Shown here: piece by piece, positions 8,752-17,586 of the stretch | Layout: each line of letters opens with the position of its first letter | Position numbering within the stretch: position 1 is the first letter of the stretch | Source: JAOUJD01 sp963841815 | GTDB lineage: Bacteria > Pseudomonadota > Gammaproteobacteria > Burkholderiales > Burkholderiaceae_F | Assembly (NCBI GenBank): GCA_963841815.1 | Contig: CAWJEE010000010.1 | Coordinates: forward strand, 186,001 to 250,000 | Direction of reading: 5' to 3' | DNA: 64,000 bases | Program-made: the position numbers and the translations under genes | Notes under the pieces: generated by a model | What the model was told of the DNA's origin: nothing | The model's database searches: none | Seen by the model: only the letters and a program-made list of their open reading frames with translations

Positions 8752-9938
8752 CGCCGCGAAGCTGCGCTCGAGGTCGGCGACGAGGTCGTCCGCGTCCTCG
8801 AGTCCCGCCGAGATGCGGAACAAGCCGTCCCTCGAACGGGACACGGCGCGATCGTGCGCTCCGGGAACGCCGGGATCATCAGGCTCTCGTAGCCGCCCCA
8901 CGAATAGCCGCGCCCGAACAGCTGCGCGCTGTCGACCAGCGCCTCCAGCGCGCCGGCCGGCAGTCCGGGCCTCAGCACGACGCCGAACAGCCCGGACGCG
9001 CCGCTCATGTCGCGCTTCCACAGCGCGTGGCCGGGATCGTCGGGCAGCGCCGGATACAGCACACGCTCCACCTCCGGCTGCTCGCGCAGCCAGGCGATGA
9101 GCCACTCGGCGTTCGCGCGATGCAGCGCCAGCCGTGCGCCCATCGAGTGCAGGCCGCGGTGCGCCAGGTAGACGTCGTCCGCGGCGGTGGTGAGGCCGTA
9201 GAAGTGCATCGCCTCGCGGATCGCGGGCCACGCCCGTTCGTTGACGGTCAGCGTGCCCATCAGCAGGTCGGAGTGGCCGCCGATGTACTTGGTCGCCGCG
9301 TGCAGCGAGACGTCGACGCCGTGCGCCAGCGGCTGGAAGTAGAGCGGCGTCGCCCACGTGTTGTCGATCACGCTGAACGCGTCGCGCCGGCGCGCGATCG
9401 CCGCCAGTCGCGGCACGTCCTGCATTTCAAATGTCAGCGAGCCCGGCGACTCGAGGAAGAGCACGCGCGTGGTCGGACGGAAGAGTTGTTCCAGTTCGTC
9501 GCCGATGCACGGGTCGTAGAACGTCGTGTCGATGCCGAATCGCGACAGCGTCTGCCGGCTGAAGCGGCGCGTCGGCCCATACACCGAGTCGGGGATGAGT
9601 ACGTGGTCTCCGGCGCGTACGAACGCAAGCAGCGCCATCGTGCAGGCGGCGAGGCCGGTCGGCAGCGCCCAGCTGCGGTAGCCGCCCTCCAGCGCGTTGA
9701 GCGCGGCGTAGAACGCCTGGTGGGTCGGCGTGCCGTAGATGCCGTAGGTGGCGACTTCGTCGTCGCCGGCGAGCCGCGCCTGCGACCGCGCCTTCATGTC
9801 GGCAACGCTGTCGTGCAGCACTGTGGACCCGCGCACCAGCGGCGGATTGACGTAGTCGAAGCTGGTCGCGCGGTCGCGACCGCCGGTGACGAGCCTGGTG
9901 GCGGGCCGGCGCGGGTTGCTGGAGTCGTCTCTGTTCAT
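8734..9938 (-). CDS. metC: Trans-sulfuration family PLP enzyme (cystathionine beta-lyase-like), frameshifted
   Basis: Cys/Met-metabolism PLP-dependent enzyme. Visible motifs: PLVRGSTVLH, YGIYGTPTHQAF, LPTGLAACTMALL, VIDNTWATPLYFQPL, and the PLP lysine in HAATKYIGGHSDLLMG. Near the C-terminus, SWGGYESLMIPAF is the cystathionine lyase/synthase substrate-binding segment. After PERTIAPCP the frame shifts at about 8838-8840; adding one C to a CCC run restores SRDGLFRISAGLEDADDLV to the end (about 401 residues). Cystathionine beta-lyase is favoured over gamma-synthase by the SWGGYESL and WATP patterns, but the reaction is not certain. Its ATG overlaps the stop of the MBL-fold gene (ATGA), so the two are translationally coupled. 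Confidence 0.85.
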
Positions 9939-11014
9939 GCGGTCGTGAAGCGGTAGACGCCGTCGTCGTGGAGTCGGCGCGTGATGCTGCCCTCGTACCA
10001 AAGCGCGTGCAGGTGCGCGAGCGCCTCGCCGAGCGCGAACGTGGTCTGGTGCAGGTCGAGGGCGCGCTTGAACAGCAGCGGCACGATCGACGCGGCGGTC
10101 TGCGGCGTCGCGCACGCGGCCAGCACCTCCGCGAGGCGGTCGGCGTGGTGGGCGTGCTGCTGCGCGATGCGCGCGTGCAGCCCGGTGAACGGCTTGCCGT
10201 GCGACGGCAGCACGAGCGTGTCGGCCGGCAGCAGCAGCAGGCGGTCGAGCGAGTGCAGGTAGCGCGGCAGCGGATTGCCGTCGGGCTCGAGGTCGAACAC
10301 GCTGACGTTGGTCGAGATGCGCGGCAGCACCATGTCGCCCGAGATCAGCAGCTTGTCGTCCTCGCAGAACAGCGACACGTGCTCGGGCGCGTGGCCGAAG
10401 CCGACGATCGCGCGGAACACGCGCTTCGCGTGCGCGGGACCCACCGCGATCTCGTCGCCGTCCTGCACGCGCCGGAAGCTCGCGGGGCACGAGGGCACCA
10501 GCTTCGGATAGTGGCCCGAGCCGCGCGCGCGCACCCTGGCGAGCGCGTCCGGATCGGCGAGTCCGTTGCGCGCGAAGTGGCCCGCGGCCGAGTCTCCGGT
10601 GGTCTGGTCGGCGCCGAGCGACAGGAAGCGGCCGAACGCGTATTCGGCGGCCGACATCCACAGCGGCGCGCTCCACCGCGCCCTGTCGCCGCCGGCGACG
10701 AGCCAGTACGCGAGGCCGAAGTGGTCCGGATGGAAGTGCGTGCACAGCAGCCGCACCATGGGGAGCCCGCCGAACGCGCTGTCGAACAGCCGCTCCCATG
10801 CCTGCCTGGTGACGTCGCTGCTGATGCCGCTGTCGACGACGGTGTATCCCGCGCGGCCGTCGACCTCGTCGTCCAGTACCCACAGGTTGATGTGGTCGAG
10901 CGCGAACGGCAGCGGCATACGCACCCAGTGCACGCCCGGGCGCAGCGTGGTCCACGTGCCGAGGGCGGGCACGTCCGGCCACGGGTAGTGCAGTTCGTGC
11001 TCGTGGGGATTCAA
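9935..11014 (-). CDS. MBL fold metallo-hydrolase
   Basis: Metallo-beta-lactamase-fold hydrolase of 359 residues. The metal motif THFHPDH is at about residues 92-98, further ligands are in GHAPEHVSLF and the SGD in LLISGDMVL, and the last His is in LPSHGKPF. The C-terminal helical region (about residues 280-340) resembles LACTB2-type proteins, so hydrolysis of thioesters or nucleotide-linked esters is possible; the substrate is unknown. The start codon is TTG (11014): an in-frame stop lies just upstream and family members begin MNP. It is divergent from the MerR regulator, and the LiuR-like site lies between them, so co-regulation is plausible. Confidence 0.85.
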   Translation of the reverse strand: MNPHEHELHYPWPDVPALGTWTTLRPGVHWVRMPLPFALDHINLWVLDDEVDGRAGYTVVDSGISSDVTRQAWERLFDSAFGGLPMVRLLCTHFHPDHFGLAYWLVAGGDRARWSAPLWMSAAEYAFGRFLSLGADQTTGDSAAGHFARNGLADPDALARVRARGSGHYPKLVPSCPASFRRVQDGDEIAVGPAHAKRVFRAIVGFGHAPEHVSLFCEDDKLLISGDMVLPRISTNVSVFDLEPDGNPLPRYLHSLDRLLLLPADTLVLPSHGKPFTGLHARIAQQHAHHADRLAEVLAACATPQTAASIVPLLFKRALDLHQTTFALGEALAHLHALWYEGSITRRLHDDGVYRFTTA

Positions 11015-11023
11015 GTCGCCAAC

Positions 11024-11039
11024 TTGACGTTTACGGAAA
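11024..11039. promoter_or_regulatory. Imperfect LiuR-like operator between merR and MBL genes
   Basis: TTGACGTTTACGGAAA matches 13 of 16 positions of the perfect palindrome at 15710-15725 upstream of the thioesterase/ivd genes. It lies 23 bp before the MerR-family ATG and 10 bp from the divergent MBL gene start. This fits an autoregulatory site of the MerR protein. The assignment is by similarity only. Confidence 0.6.
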
Positions 11040-11061
11040 CTGACGCGATTCTACGGCCGCC

Positions 11062-11484
11062 ATGGCGACACCGCGCGAACCGAAGGAAGGCACGACCTAC
11101 TCCATCACGGAGCTGGCGAACGAGTTCGACGTCACGCCGCGCGCGATCCGCTTCTACGAGGACCAGGGCATCCTGCAGCCGCAGCGCACCGGCCGCTCCG
11201 GCCTCACGCGCGTGTACTCCCACCGCGACCGCACGCGGCTCAAGCTCACTCTGCGCGGCAAGCGCCTCGGCCTGACGCTCACGCAGGTGCGCGAGCTGAT
11301 CGACATGTACGAGACGCCGAAGGACGCGTCGGCGCAGGCCAGGCGCTTTCTCGCCGTGCTGGAGCAGCACCGGCGCGCGCTCGAGCAGCAGCGCGAGGAC
11401 ATCCAGGTGACGCTGGCGGAGATCGGGCAGCACGAAGCCGAGTGCAGGCGGCTGCTGGGGCGCGCGGGGCGGCGTGCGCGATGA
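11062..11484 (+). CDS. liuR: MerR family transcriptional regulator, LiuR-like
   Basis: DNA-binding regulator of 140 residues. The N-terminal MerR winged helix runs YSITELANEFDVTPRAIRFY then EDQGILQPQR (about residues 13-42), followed by RVYSHRDRTRLKLTLRGKRLGLTL and a C-terminal dimerisation coiled coil (about residues 95-135). There are no cysteines, so it is not a metal or redox sensor of the MerR/SoxR kind. The sequence type matches LiuR regulators of leucine/isovalerate catabolism, and an isovaleryl-CoA dehydrogenase gene lies 4.8 kb downstream behind a matching palindrome. The exact effector is inferred from the family. Confidence 0.82.
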   Translation: MATPREPKEGTTYSITELANEFDVTPRAIRFYEDQGILQPQRTGRSGLTRVYSHRDRTRLKLTLRGKRLGLTLTQVRELIDMYETPKDASAQARRFLAVLEQHRRALEQQREDIQVTLAEIGQHEAECRRLLGRAGRRAR

Positions 11485-11579
11485 AGGTTCGGAGAGATCG
11501 CTGTCGCAGACTGTCGGGGTCGTAGGCCAGGCGTCATCGGGCACAACCGTCGGATGTCCGCTTCTCGCCGAAAGCTCCA

Positions 11580-12005
11580 CTACCCCGCGGAATCAGCGAT
11601 GAGGCGCTTGCCAAGGCAGACCGCTTCGTCCTGGACGTAGCCGAGGCGGCGGTAGAACTCGACCACAGCTGCGTTGGTGGAACGAACAAGCAGATTGACC
11701 TTGGGGACGCCAGCGCTCACGAACAACTGCTCAACGTGCTGCATCAGCTGCCTGCCATGGCCATGACAACGATGGGCCGGCGCTACCGCGAGGTAGTTGA
11801 CCCATCCACGGTGGCCGTCGTACCCCGCCATGACGGTCGCGATCAGTTCTTCGTCGTCGGTCCCGACAAGGAACCACTCCGGTTGCACTCCAAGCTTGCG
11901 CGCGATGTCCTTGTGGGGATCGTTCCACGGACGTGTGACGCCACATTCCTGCCAGAGGGAAACAACGGCTGGTTCGTCCGAGGCGCGGTAAGAGCGGACT
12001 TTCAT
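11580..12005 (-). CDS. ypeA: GNAT family acetyltransferase, YpeA-like
   Basis: Small N-acetyltransferase of 141 residues closely resembling E. coli YpeA: it shares TRPWNDPHKDIARKL, the central VMAGYDGHRGWVNYLAV, the acetyl-CoA loop HRCHGHGRQLM, and EFYRRLGY followed by GKRLI at the end. The start was set at ATG 12005 (MKVRSYRASDE), as in YpeA; an in-frame start at 12053 would add 16 residues with no support. The substrate is unknown. The gene is isolated, convergent with the MerR gene and separated from it by about 95 bp. Confidence 0.88.
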   Translation of the reverse strand: MKVRSYRASDEPAVVSLWQECGVTRPWNDPHKDIARKLGVQPEWFLVGTDDEELIATVMAGYDGHRGWVNYLAVAPAHRCHGHGRQLMQHVEQLFVSAGVPKVNLLVRSTNAAVVEFYRRLGYVQDEAVCLGKRLIADSAG

Positions 12006-12285
12006 GGAACGAGCATCGAGCGTTGACGCCGGCAATCCTATCGTGTCCGCCATCCGGCAAGGAAATGGGTCGCCCTACACTACGCATCGGCCAACTTGCT
12101 CAAACCCAGCCCGTTCGCCATCGTCACTGGCCCGACGGTGCGGTCCGAGCTTCCAGGACATTCGAGGCGCCTTGCTAGCGGTGCAGATCACCGCCATCAT
12201 GACGATCGTGTTTTCCAGGCTTGTGCGCGCGCGGCCGATCGCGATGCAGTTGTCCATGAGCAGGCTCTAGGCCCGGACGCAGCGC

Positions 12286-13185
12286 ATGGCCAACCCGCTC
12301 GAGGCCATTGCCGGCCTGTTCAAGGCCGCCGCCGTGAACTGGGTGAAGGACTACGCGCAGAGCATGGGCGCGGCGCTGGCCTTCTACACCATCTTCTCGA
12401 TCGCGCCGCTGCTGCTCATCGTGATCGCCATCGCCGGCTCCATTTTCGGCGAGGAGGCCGCGCGCGGCGAGATCTACGGCCAGCTGCAGGGCATGCTTGG
12501 CTCGCAAGGAGCCATCGCCGTGCAGGGCCTGCTGGAGAGCGTCGGCCAGCGCAGCGCGAGCGTGCCAGCGGCGGCCTTCGGCCTGGTGGTGCTGTTCATC
12601 GGTGCCACTTCCGTCTTCGCCGAGCTCCAGGACGCACTCGATCGCATCTGGCGCGCGCCGCAGCGGCACAGGAGCCCAGGCCTGTGGAGCCTGTTACGCG
12701 CGCGGCTGCTGTCCTTCGGCATGATCCTGGGCATCGCCTTCCTGCTCATCGTCTCGCTGGCCTTCAGCGCGGCGCTGAGGGCGTTGAGCCGGTGGTGGGA
12801 CCCGGAATCGACCAGCTGGATCACCTTTACCGGCTTGACCGAACTGTCGCTGAACGTCGTGCTGCTGACCGCGGTGTTCGCGATGATCTACAAGGCCATG
12901 CCGCGCGCGAGCATCGCCTGGCGCGATGTCTGGGTGGGCGCGGCGGTGACCTCGGTGCTGTTCATCACCGGCAAGGCGCTGATCGGGCTGTACATCGGCG
13001 GCAGCGGCATCACCACGCTCTTCGGCGCAGCGGCATCGTTGATCGTGGTGCTGCTGTGGGTGTACTACTCGGCGCAGATCTTCCTGTTCGGCGCCGAGTT
13101 CACATGGGTCTATTCCCACCAATACGGCTCGCGCCGGAGTCAGCGGCTGCCCGTGCCTGGGTCCGGTGCGTCCGGGCCTGCTTGA
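12286..13185 (+). CDS. YihY/BrkB family inner-membrane protein
   Basis: Integral membrane protein of 299 residues with about six transmembrane helices. The family signature GAALAFYTIFSIAPLLLIVI is at about residues 28-47, LQDALDRIWRAP at about 107-118, YKAMPRASIAW at about 200, and the last helix is LIVVLLWVYYSAQIFLFGAE. The family was once called ribonuclease BN or serum-resistance BrkB; its biochemical role is unknown. The C-terminus is a short basic/Pro-rich tail. The roughly 280 bp upstream to the ypeA start hold no recognisable gene. Confidence 0.9.
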   Translation: MANPLEAIAGLFKAAAVNWVKDYAQSMGAALAFYTIFSIAPLLLIVIAIAGSIFGEEAARGEIYGQLQGMLGSQGAIAVQGLLESVGQRSASVPAAAFGLVVLFIGATSVFAELQDALDRIWRAPQRHRSPGLWSLLRARLLSFGMILGIAFLLIVSLAFSAALRALSRWWDPESTSWITFTGLTELSLNVVLLTAVFAMIYKAMPRASIAWRDVWVGAAVTSVLFITGKALIGLYIGGSGITTLFGAAASLIVVLLWVYYSAQIFLFGAEFTWVYSHQYGSRRSQRLPVPGSGASGPA

Positions 13186-13330
13186 GCCGGATCAGCTGAA
13201 CGCCGGGGTCCGCACTCCATTTTCGGCCAGGTCGGTGTGGGAACGCGATCGTCGGGTCATGGCCGAGCGCGGAACTGGTTCTTCTACCAAGCAGCGACCG
13301 CCGACAGCGGGCACACCTTGGGCCGCCGGA

Positions 13331-15148
13331 TCACCCGGCAGATCCAATCAGCCCGATGAGATCGGCGCCATAGCGCTCCAGCTTCTTCTCGCCGACCCCG
13401 GAGATATCCGCCAGCGCGTCGAGGCTCGACGGGCGGGACGCCGCGATCGCGCGCAGCGTGCCGTCGTGGAACACCACGTACGCCGGCACCCCGTGTTCCT
13501 TGGCGACCGCCGCGCGCCATGCGCGCAGCCGCTCGAACAGCGGCGAGTCGACCGCCGCTTCCGCTACGCCCGACTTGCCCTTGCGCCGACGCGCCGGCGC
13601 CGCGGTCGTCCGCCGCAGGCGGATGGTGCGTTCGCCGCGCAGCACCGCCCGGCTCGCGTCCGTCAGCCGCAGCACGTTGTACGTGTCGTAGTCGACTTCG
13701 ACGATGTGCTCGGCCACCAGCTGCCGCAACAGCAGGCGCCACTCGGCCTCCGACAGTTCCTGGCCGATGCCGAAGGTCGACAGCCGCTCGTGGCCGAACT
13801 TCGCGACCTTCTCGGTCGCCTTGCCGCGCAGCACCTCGATGACGTGCGAGGCCGCGAAGCCGAACCCGCTCGCCTGCTGGCACCGGTAGATCGTCGACAG
13901 CAGCTTGCGCGCGGGCTCGGTGGCATCGACGAGCTCGGGCGGAGCGAGGCAGTTGTCGCAGTTGCCGCACGGCGTGCTCGCCTCGCCGAAGTACGCGAGC
14001 AGCCGCACGCGACGGCAATCGGCCGCCTCGGCGAGCCCGAGCATCGCATCGAGCTTGGCGCCCGACAGCCGCTTGTACGCGGGGTCGGCTTCTGACAACT
14101 CGATCAGCCGGCGCTGCTGCACGACGTCCGCGAGGCCGTAGGTCATCCACGCGTCGGCGGGCTCGCCGTCGCGGCCGGCGCGGCCGGTCTCCTGGAAGTA
14201 GCCCTCGATGCTCTTCGGCATGTCGACGTGCGCGACGAAGCGCACGTCGGGCTTGTCGATGCCCATCCCGAAAGCGATCGTCGCCACCATCACGAACGCG
14301 TCCTCGCCGAGGAAGCGGCGTTGGTTGGCCGCGCGCGTCTTCGCGTCCATCCCGGCGTGGTAGGGCAGCGCCTTGATGCCGTGGCTGTCGAGGAACGCCG
14401 CGACCTCGTCCACCGAGTTGCGCGCCAGGCAGTAGACGATGCCGGCGTCGCCCGGATGCTCGTCGCGCACGAACCGCAGCAGCTGCTCGCGCGGCTCGCG
14501 CTTCTCGACCACCCGGTAGCGGATGTTGGGGCGGTCGAAGCTGGCGACGAACAGCTTCGGCTCGACCAGCAGGCGCTCGGCAATCTCGGTGCGCGTCGGC
14601 ACGTCGGCCGTGGCCGTGAGCGCGATGCGCGGCACGGCCGGGAACTGTTCGCGCAGCAGCGAAAGTTGCCCGTACTCGGGGCGGAAGTCGTGGCCCCACT
14701 GCGAGACGCAGTGCGCCTCGTCGATGGCGAACAGCGCCAGCCCGGCGCCCCGCTCGAGGTCGCCGAGCAGGCGCAGGCAGCGCTCGGTGACGAGCCGCTC
14801 CGGCGCGACGTAGACGAGGTCCAGTTCGCCGGCGCGCAGCCGGCGTTCGACCGCTGCCGCGTCGGCCGAGCTGAGCGTGGAATTGAGGAAGGCCGCGCGC
14901 ACGCCGACCTCCTCGAGCGCCGCGACCTGGTTCTGCATCAGTGCGATCAGCGGCGAGACGACCACGCCCACTCCCGGCCGCATCAGCGCGGGGATCTGGT
15001 ACGTGACCGACTTGCCCCCGCCGGTGGGCATCAGCACGAGCGCATCGCCGCCGGCGACCACGTGCTCGATGACCTGCTGCTGGAAACTCCGGAAGCTGTC
15101 GTACCCGAAGGTGTGCTTGAGGATGTACTGCGCGCTGCCCGATTCCAT
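13331..15148 (-). CDS. recQ: ATP-dependent DNA helicase RecQ
   Basis: 3'-5' DNA helicase for recombination and fork repair. The 605-residue protein has Walker A MPTGGGKSVTYQ, DEAH (AIDEAHCVSQWGHDFRPEY), ALTATA, the helicase C motif QETGRAGRDG, then the zinc-binding RQC region (CRRVRLLAYF, CGNCDNC) and a C-terminal HRDC domain (about residues 530-600). ATG 15148 (MESGSAQYILKHTFGY) was chosen; a further 88 codons are open upstream but non-homologous. The length is normal. It is divergent from the small membrane protein at 15248 with a 99-bp gap. Confidence 0.96.
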   Translation of the reverse strand: MESGSAQYILKHTFGYDSFRSFQQQVIEHVVAGGDALVLMPTGGGKSVTYQIPALMRPGVGVVVSPLIALMQNQVAALEEVGVRAAFLNSTLSSADAAAVERRLRAGELDLVYVAPERLVTERCLRLLGDLERGAGLALFAIDEAHCVSQWGHDFRPEYGQLSLLREQFPAVPRIALTATADVPTRTEIAERLLVEPKLFVASFDRPNIRYRVVEKREPREQLLRFVRDEHPGDAGIVYCLARNSVDEVAAFLDSHGIKALPYHAGMDAKTRAANQRRFLGEDAFVMVATIAFGMGIDKPDVRFVAHVDMPKSIEGYFQETGRAGRDGEPADAWMTYGLADVVQQRRLIELSEADPAYKRLSGAKLDAMLGLAEAADCRRVRLLAYFGEASTPCGNCDNCLAPPELVDATEPARKLLSTIYRCQQASGFGFAASHVIEVLRGKATEKVAKFGHERLSTFGIGQELSEAEWRLLLRQLVAEHIVEVDYDTYNVLRLTDASRAVLRGERTIRLRRTTAAPARRRKGKSGVAEAAVDSPLFERLRAWRAAVAKEHGVPAYVVFHDGTLRAIAASRPSSLDALADISGVGEKKLERYGADLIGLIGSAG

Positions 15149-15247
15149 CGGCGGAGGGTAGCGAAATGCGGGATCGCGCGGGGCGCGGCGGTGTCGGGCG
15201 AGCGGATAACATTCCGGTCCCTCCCCGGTATCGGCCCCGAGCACGCC

Positions 15248-15670
15248 ATGAGCGCCAGCGAACCCGTCCCGACGTCGCGCGAGTTCACCTTCGTCGGCAT
15301 CGCCTATGGCCTGCACGTCACCGGCCTGTTCATCATCTGGCCGGCGCTGATCGGCCTCGTGCTGGACTACATCAAGCGCGGCGACGTCGAAGGCACGGTG
15401 CTGGAGTCGCACTACGGCTGGCTGATCCGCACCTTCTGGTGGTCGCTGCTGTGGGGCGGCCTGGTCCTCGGCGCGATGCTCGCGGTGATCATCCCCGGCG
15501 CGGTGCAGGTCGCCGACCTCGCGCGCAGCGGCAACTACCTGTCGATCCCGTGGTCGTTCATCGCCGCCGCCGTCCTCGGCGGCATCGGCCTCGCCGTCGT
15601 CTGGTTCTGGACGGTCTACCGGTACACGCGGGGCATCCTGCGGCTGTCGGACGGCCGGGCGGTGCCGTAG
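15248..15670 (+). CDS. Small membrane protein, DUF4870-like
   Basis: A 140-residue integral membrane protein with three hydrophobic helices (about residues 20-42, 62-85 and 97-120) and VYRYTRGILRLSDGRAVP at the end, a pattern seen in DUF4870-like proteins. The N-terminus begins MSASEPVPTSREFTFVGIAY. Homologs are common in proteobacteria next to recQ or other housekeeping genes. Function is unknown. Confidence 0.75.
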   Translation: MSASEPVPTSREFTFVGIAYGLHVTGLFIIWPALIGLVLDYIKRGDVEGTVLESHYGWLIRTFWWSLLWGGLVLGAMLAVIIPGAVQVADLARSGNYLSIPWSFIAAAVLGGIGLAVVWFWTVYRYTRGILRLSDGRAVP

Positions 15671-15708
15671 GCGCGGCGCGCGTCGGCGGGCGCCGGCAGG
15701 CGGGCCGA

Positions 15709-15726
15709 GTTGACGTTAACGTCAAC
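15709..15726. promoter_or_regulatory. Perfect 18-bp palindrome, probable LiuR operator
   Basis: GTTGACGTTAACGTCAAC is an exact inverted repeat, followed by a further half-site GTCAC. It lies 67 bp upstream of the thioesterase gene that leads into ivd. A degraded copy precedes the MerR-family gene at 11024, so this is the likely operator for that regulator. Confidence 0.75.
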
Positions 15727-15792
15727 GTCACCTAGATTTTCAGTCTCGCCCGTCGCCGCCACGCGCTTGCAGCCCCTGATCCCGAGGCACGC

Positions 15793-16245
15793 ATGAACCA
15801 CCAGCCCCGCAATCCCGACTTCGAGGCGCGCGTGCGCGGTTCGTTCGCGCGCCAGAACGCGATGGGACTGATCGGCGCGCGCATGACGCGCGTGGAACCG
15901 GGCCGGGTCGAGATCGAACTCCCCGTCCGGGAAGACCTCGGCCAGCAGCACGGGTTCGTCCACGGCGGCATCGTCGGCATGATCGCGGACAGCGCCGGCG
16001 GCTACGCGGCGTTCACGCTGATGCCCGCCGACGCCAGCGTGCTGACGGTCGAGTACAAGGTCAACATGCTGGCGCCGGCCGAAGGCGACCTGCTGATCGC
16101 GCGCGGCGAAGTCCTGAAGCCCGGACGTACGCTGAGCGTCGTGCGCGCCGACGTCTGGGCCCGGCGCGGGGACAGGGAAACACGGGTAGCGGCCATGCAG
16201 CAGACGCTGATGGTGATGCACGGCACGCCGGACGAACGGATCTAG
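15793..16245 (+). CDS. PaaI family hotdog thioesterase
   Basis: Acyl-CoA thioesterase of the hotdog fold, 150 residues. The family core HGGIVGMIADSAGGYAAF lies at about residues 57-74, followed by LTVEYKVNMLAPAEGD and the final strands carrying VMHGTPDE. It is the first gene after the LiuR-like palindrome and ends 9 bp before ivd, so it is probably co-transcribed with ivd. It may relieve dead-end acyl-CoA accumulation or recycle CoA during isovalerate catabolism; the substrate is inferred from context only. Confidence 0.87.
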   Translation: MNHQPRNPDFEARVRGSFARQNAMGLIGARMTRVEPGRVEIELPVREDLGQQHGFVHGGIVGMIADSAGGYAAFTLMPADASVLTVEYKVNMLAPAEGDLLIARGEVLKPGRTLSVVRADVWARRGDRETRVAAMQQTLMVMHGTPDERI

Positions 16246-16254
16246 GAGACCGCA

Positions 16255-17433
16255 ATGCAACTGCCGGGAATGGACTTCCAGCTCGGGGCCGACATCGACG
16301 CGCTCCGCGAAGCGGTGCAGGACTTCGCGCAGGCCGAGATCGCGCCGCGCGCGGCCGAGATCGACCGCACCGACCAGTTTCCGATGGATCTCTGGCGCAA
16401 GCTCGGCGACCTCGGCGTGCTCGGCATCACCGTAGCCGAGGAGTACGGCGGCGCCGACATGGGCTACCTCGCGCACATCGTCGCGATGGAGGAGATCTCG
16501 CGCGCCAGCGCCTCGGTGGGCCTGTCGTACGGCGCGCACTCCAACCTGTGCGTCAACCAGATCAAGCGCAACGGCAACGATGCGCAGCGCGGGAAGTACC
16601 TGCCGAAACTGGTCAGCGGCGAGCACGTCGGCGCGCTCGCAATGAGCGAGCCGAACGCCGGCTCGGACGTCGTCAGCATGAAGATGCGCGCCGACTGCAA
16701 GGGCGACCGCTACGTGCTGAACGGCACCAAGATGTGGATCACCAACGGACCCGACTGCGACACGCTGGTCGTCTACGCCAAGACCGACCCGCAGATGGGC
16801 GCGCGCGGCATGACCGCTTTCATCGTCGAGAAAGGCATGAAGGGGTACTCGGTCGCGCAGAAGCTCGACAAGCTCGGCATGCGCGGCTCGCACACCGGCG
16901 AGCTGGTGTTCCAGGACGTCGAGGTGCCGGCGGAGAACGTGCTCGGCGAGGAAGGCGGCGGCGCCAGGGTGCTGATGAGCGGGCTGGACTTCGAGCGCGC
17001 GGTGCTGTCCGGCGGCCCGCTCGGCATCATGGCGGCCTGCATGGACGTGGTCGTGCCGTACGTGCACGACCGCCAGCAATTCGGCCAGCCGATCGGCGAG
17101 TTCCAGCTGATGCAGGGAAAACTGGCCGACATGTACTCGACGATGATGGCGTGCCGCGCCTACGTCTACGCCCTCGGTCGCGCGTGCGACTCGGCCACGC
17201 AGGAGTCGGTGCGCAGGCTCCGCAAGGACGCCGCCAGCGCGATCCTGTATTCCGCCGAGAAGGCCACCTGGATGGCCGGCGAAGCGATCCAGGCGCTGGG
17301 CGGCAACGGCTACATCAACGACTACCCGACCGGGCGCCTCTGGCGCGACGCGAAGCTGTACGAAATCGGGGCCGGAACTTCGGAAATCAGGCGCATGCTG
17401 ATCGGCCGTGAACTCTTCTCAGACACGATCTAA
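16255..17433 (+). CDS. ivd: Isovaleryl-CoA dehydrogenase
   Basis: FAD-dependent acyl-CoA dehydrogenase that converts isovaleryl-CoA to 3-methylcrotonyl-CoA in leucine degradation. It is 392 residues, the typical length. Motifs: AMSEPNAGSDVVSM (FAD/substrate loop), MWITNGPDCDTLVVYAKTDP, LGMRGSHTGELVFQDVEVP, and GLDFERAVLSGGPLG, in which the Glu is at the position of the IVD catalytic base, distinguishing it from SCAD/MCAD. The end reads GAGTSEIRRMLIGREL. SD AGGAG lies 7 nt before the ATG. Anomaly: the last 71 bp of the gene are duplicated, with silent changes, 141 bp further on. Methylcrotonyl-CoA carboxylase genes are not in the window. Confidence 0.95.
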   Translation: MQLPGMDFQLGADIDALREAVQDFAQAEIAPRAAEIDRTDQFPMDLWRKLGDLGVLGITVAEEYGGADMGYLAHIVAMEEISRASASVGLSYGAHSNLCVNQIKRNGNDAQRGKYLPKLVSGEHVGALAMSEPNAGSDVVSMKMRADCKGDRYVLNGTKMWITNGPDCDTLVVYAKTDPQMGARGMTAFIVEKGMKGYSVAQKLDKLGMRGSHTGELVFQDVEVPAENVLGEEGGGARVLMSGLDFERAVLSGGPLGIMAACMDVVVPYVHDRQQFGQPIGEFQLMQGKLADMYSTMMACRAYVYALGRACDSATQESVRRLRKDAASAILYSAEKATWMAGEAIQALGGNGYINDYPTGRLWRDAKLYEIGAGTSEIRRMLIGRELFSDTI

Positions 17434-17574
17434 GGCCCCGATTCGGTGGAGGCTAACGTGAGCGCAGCGAACGTTACGCGAGCGAGAGCGAGCGGCCGGA
17501 GCCAAATCGGGGCCGGAACCTCCGAAATCAGGCGCATGCTGATCGGTCGCGAGCTGTTCTCCGACACGATGTAG
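17363..17574. repeat. Duplicated 3' end of ivd flanking a palindromic spacer
   Basis: Bases 17363-17433 (the end of ivd with its stop) recur at 17504-17574. The second copy encodes the same residues IGAGTSEIRRMLIGRELFSD with mostly synonymous differences, then TM-stop instead of TI-stop. The offset is 141 bp (47 codons), so the copies are in the same frame. The 70-bp spacer starts with GGCCCCGATT, and its complement AATCGGGGCC is at 17505-17514, forming an inverted repeat. This suggests a recombination or insertion event at the gene end. Confidence 0.85.
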
Positions 17575-17586
17575 CGGCCGGCCCGC

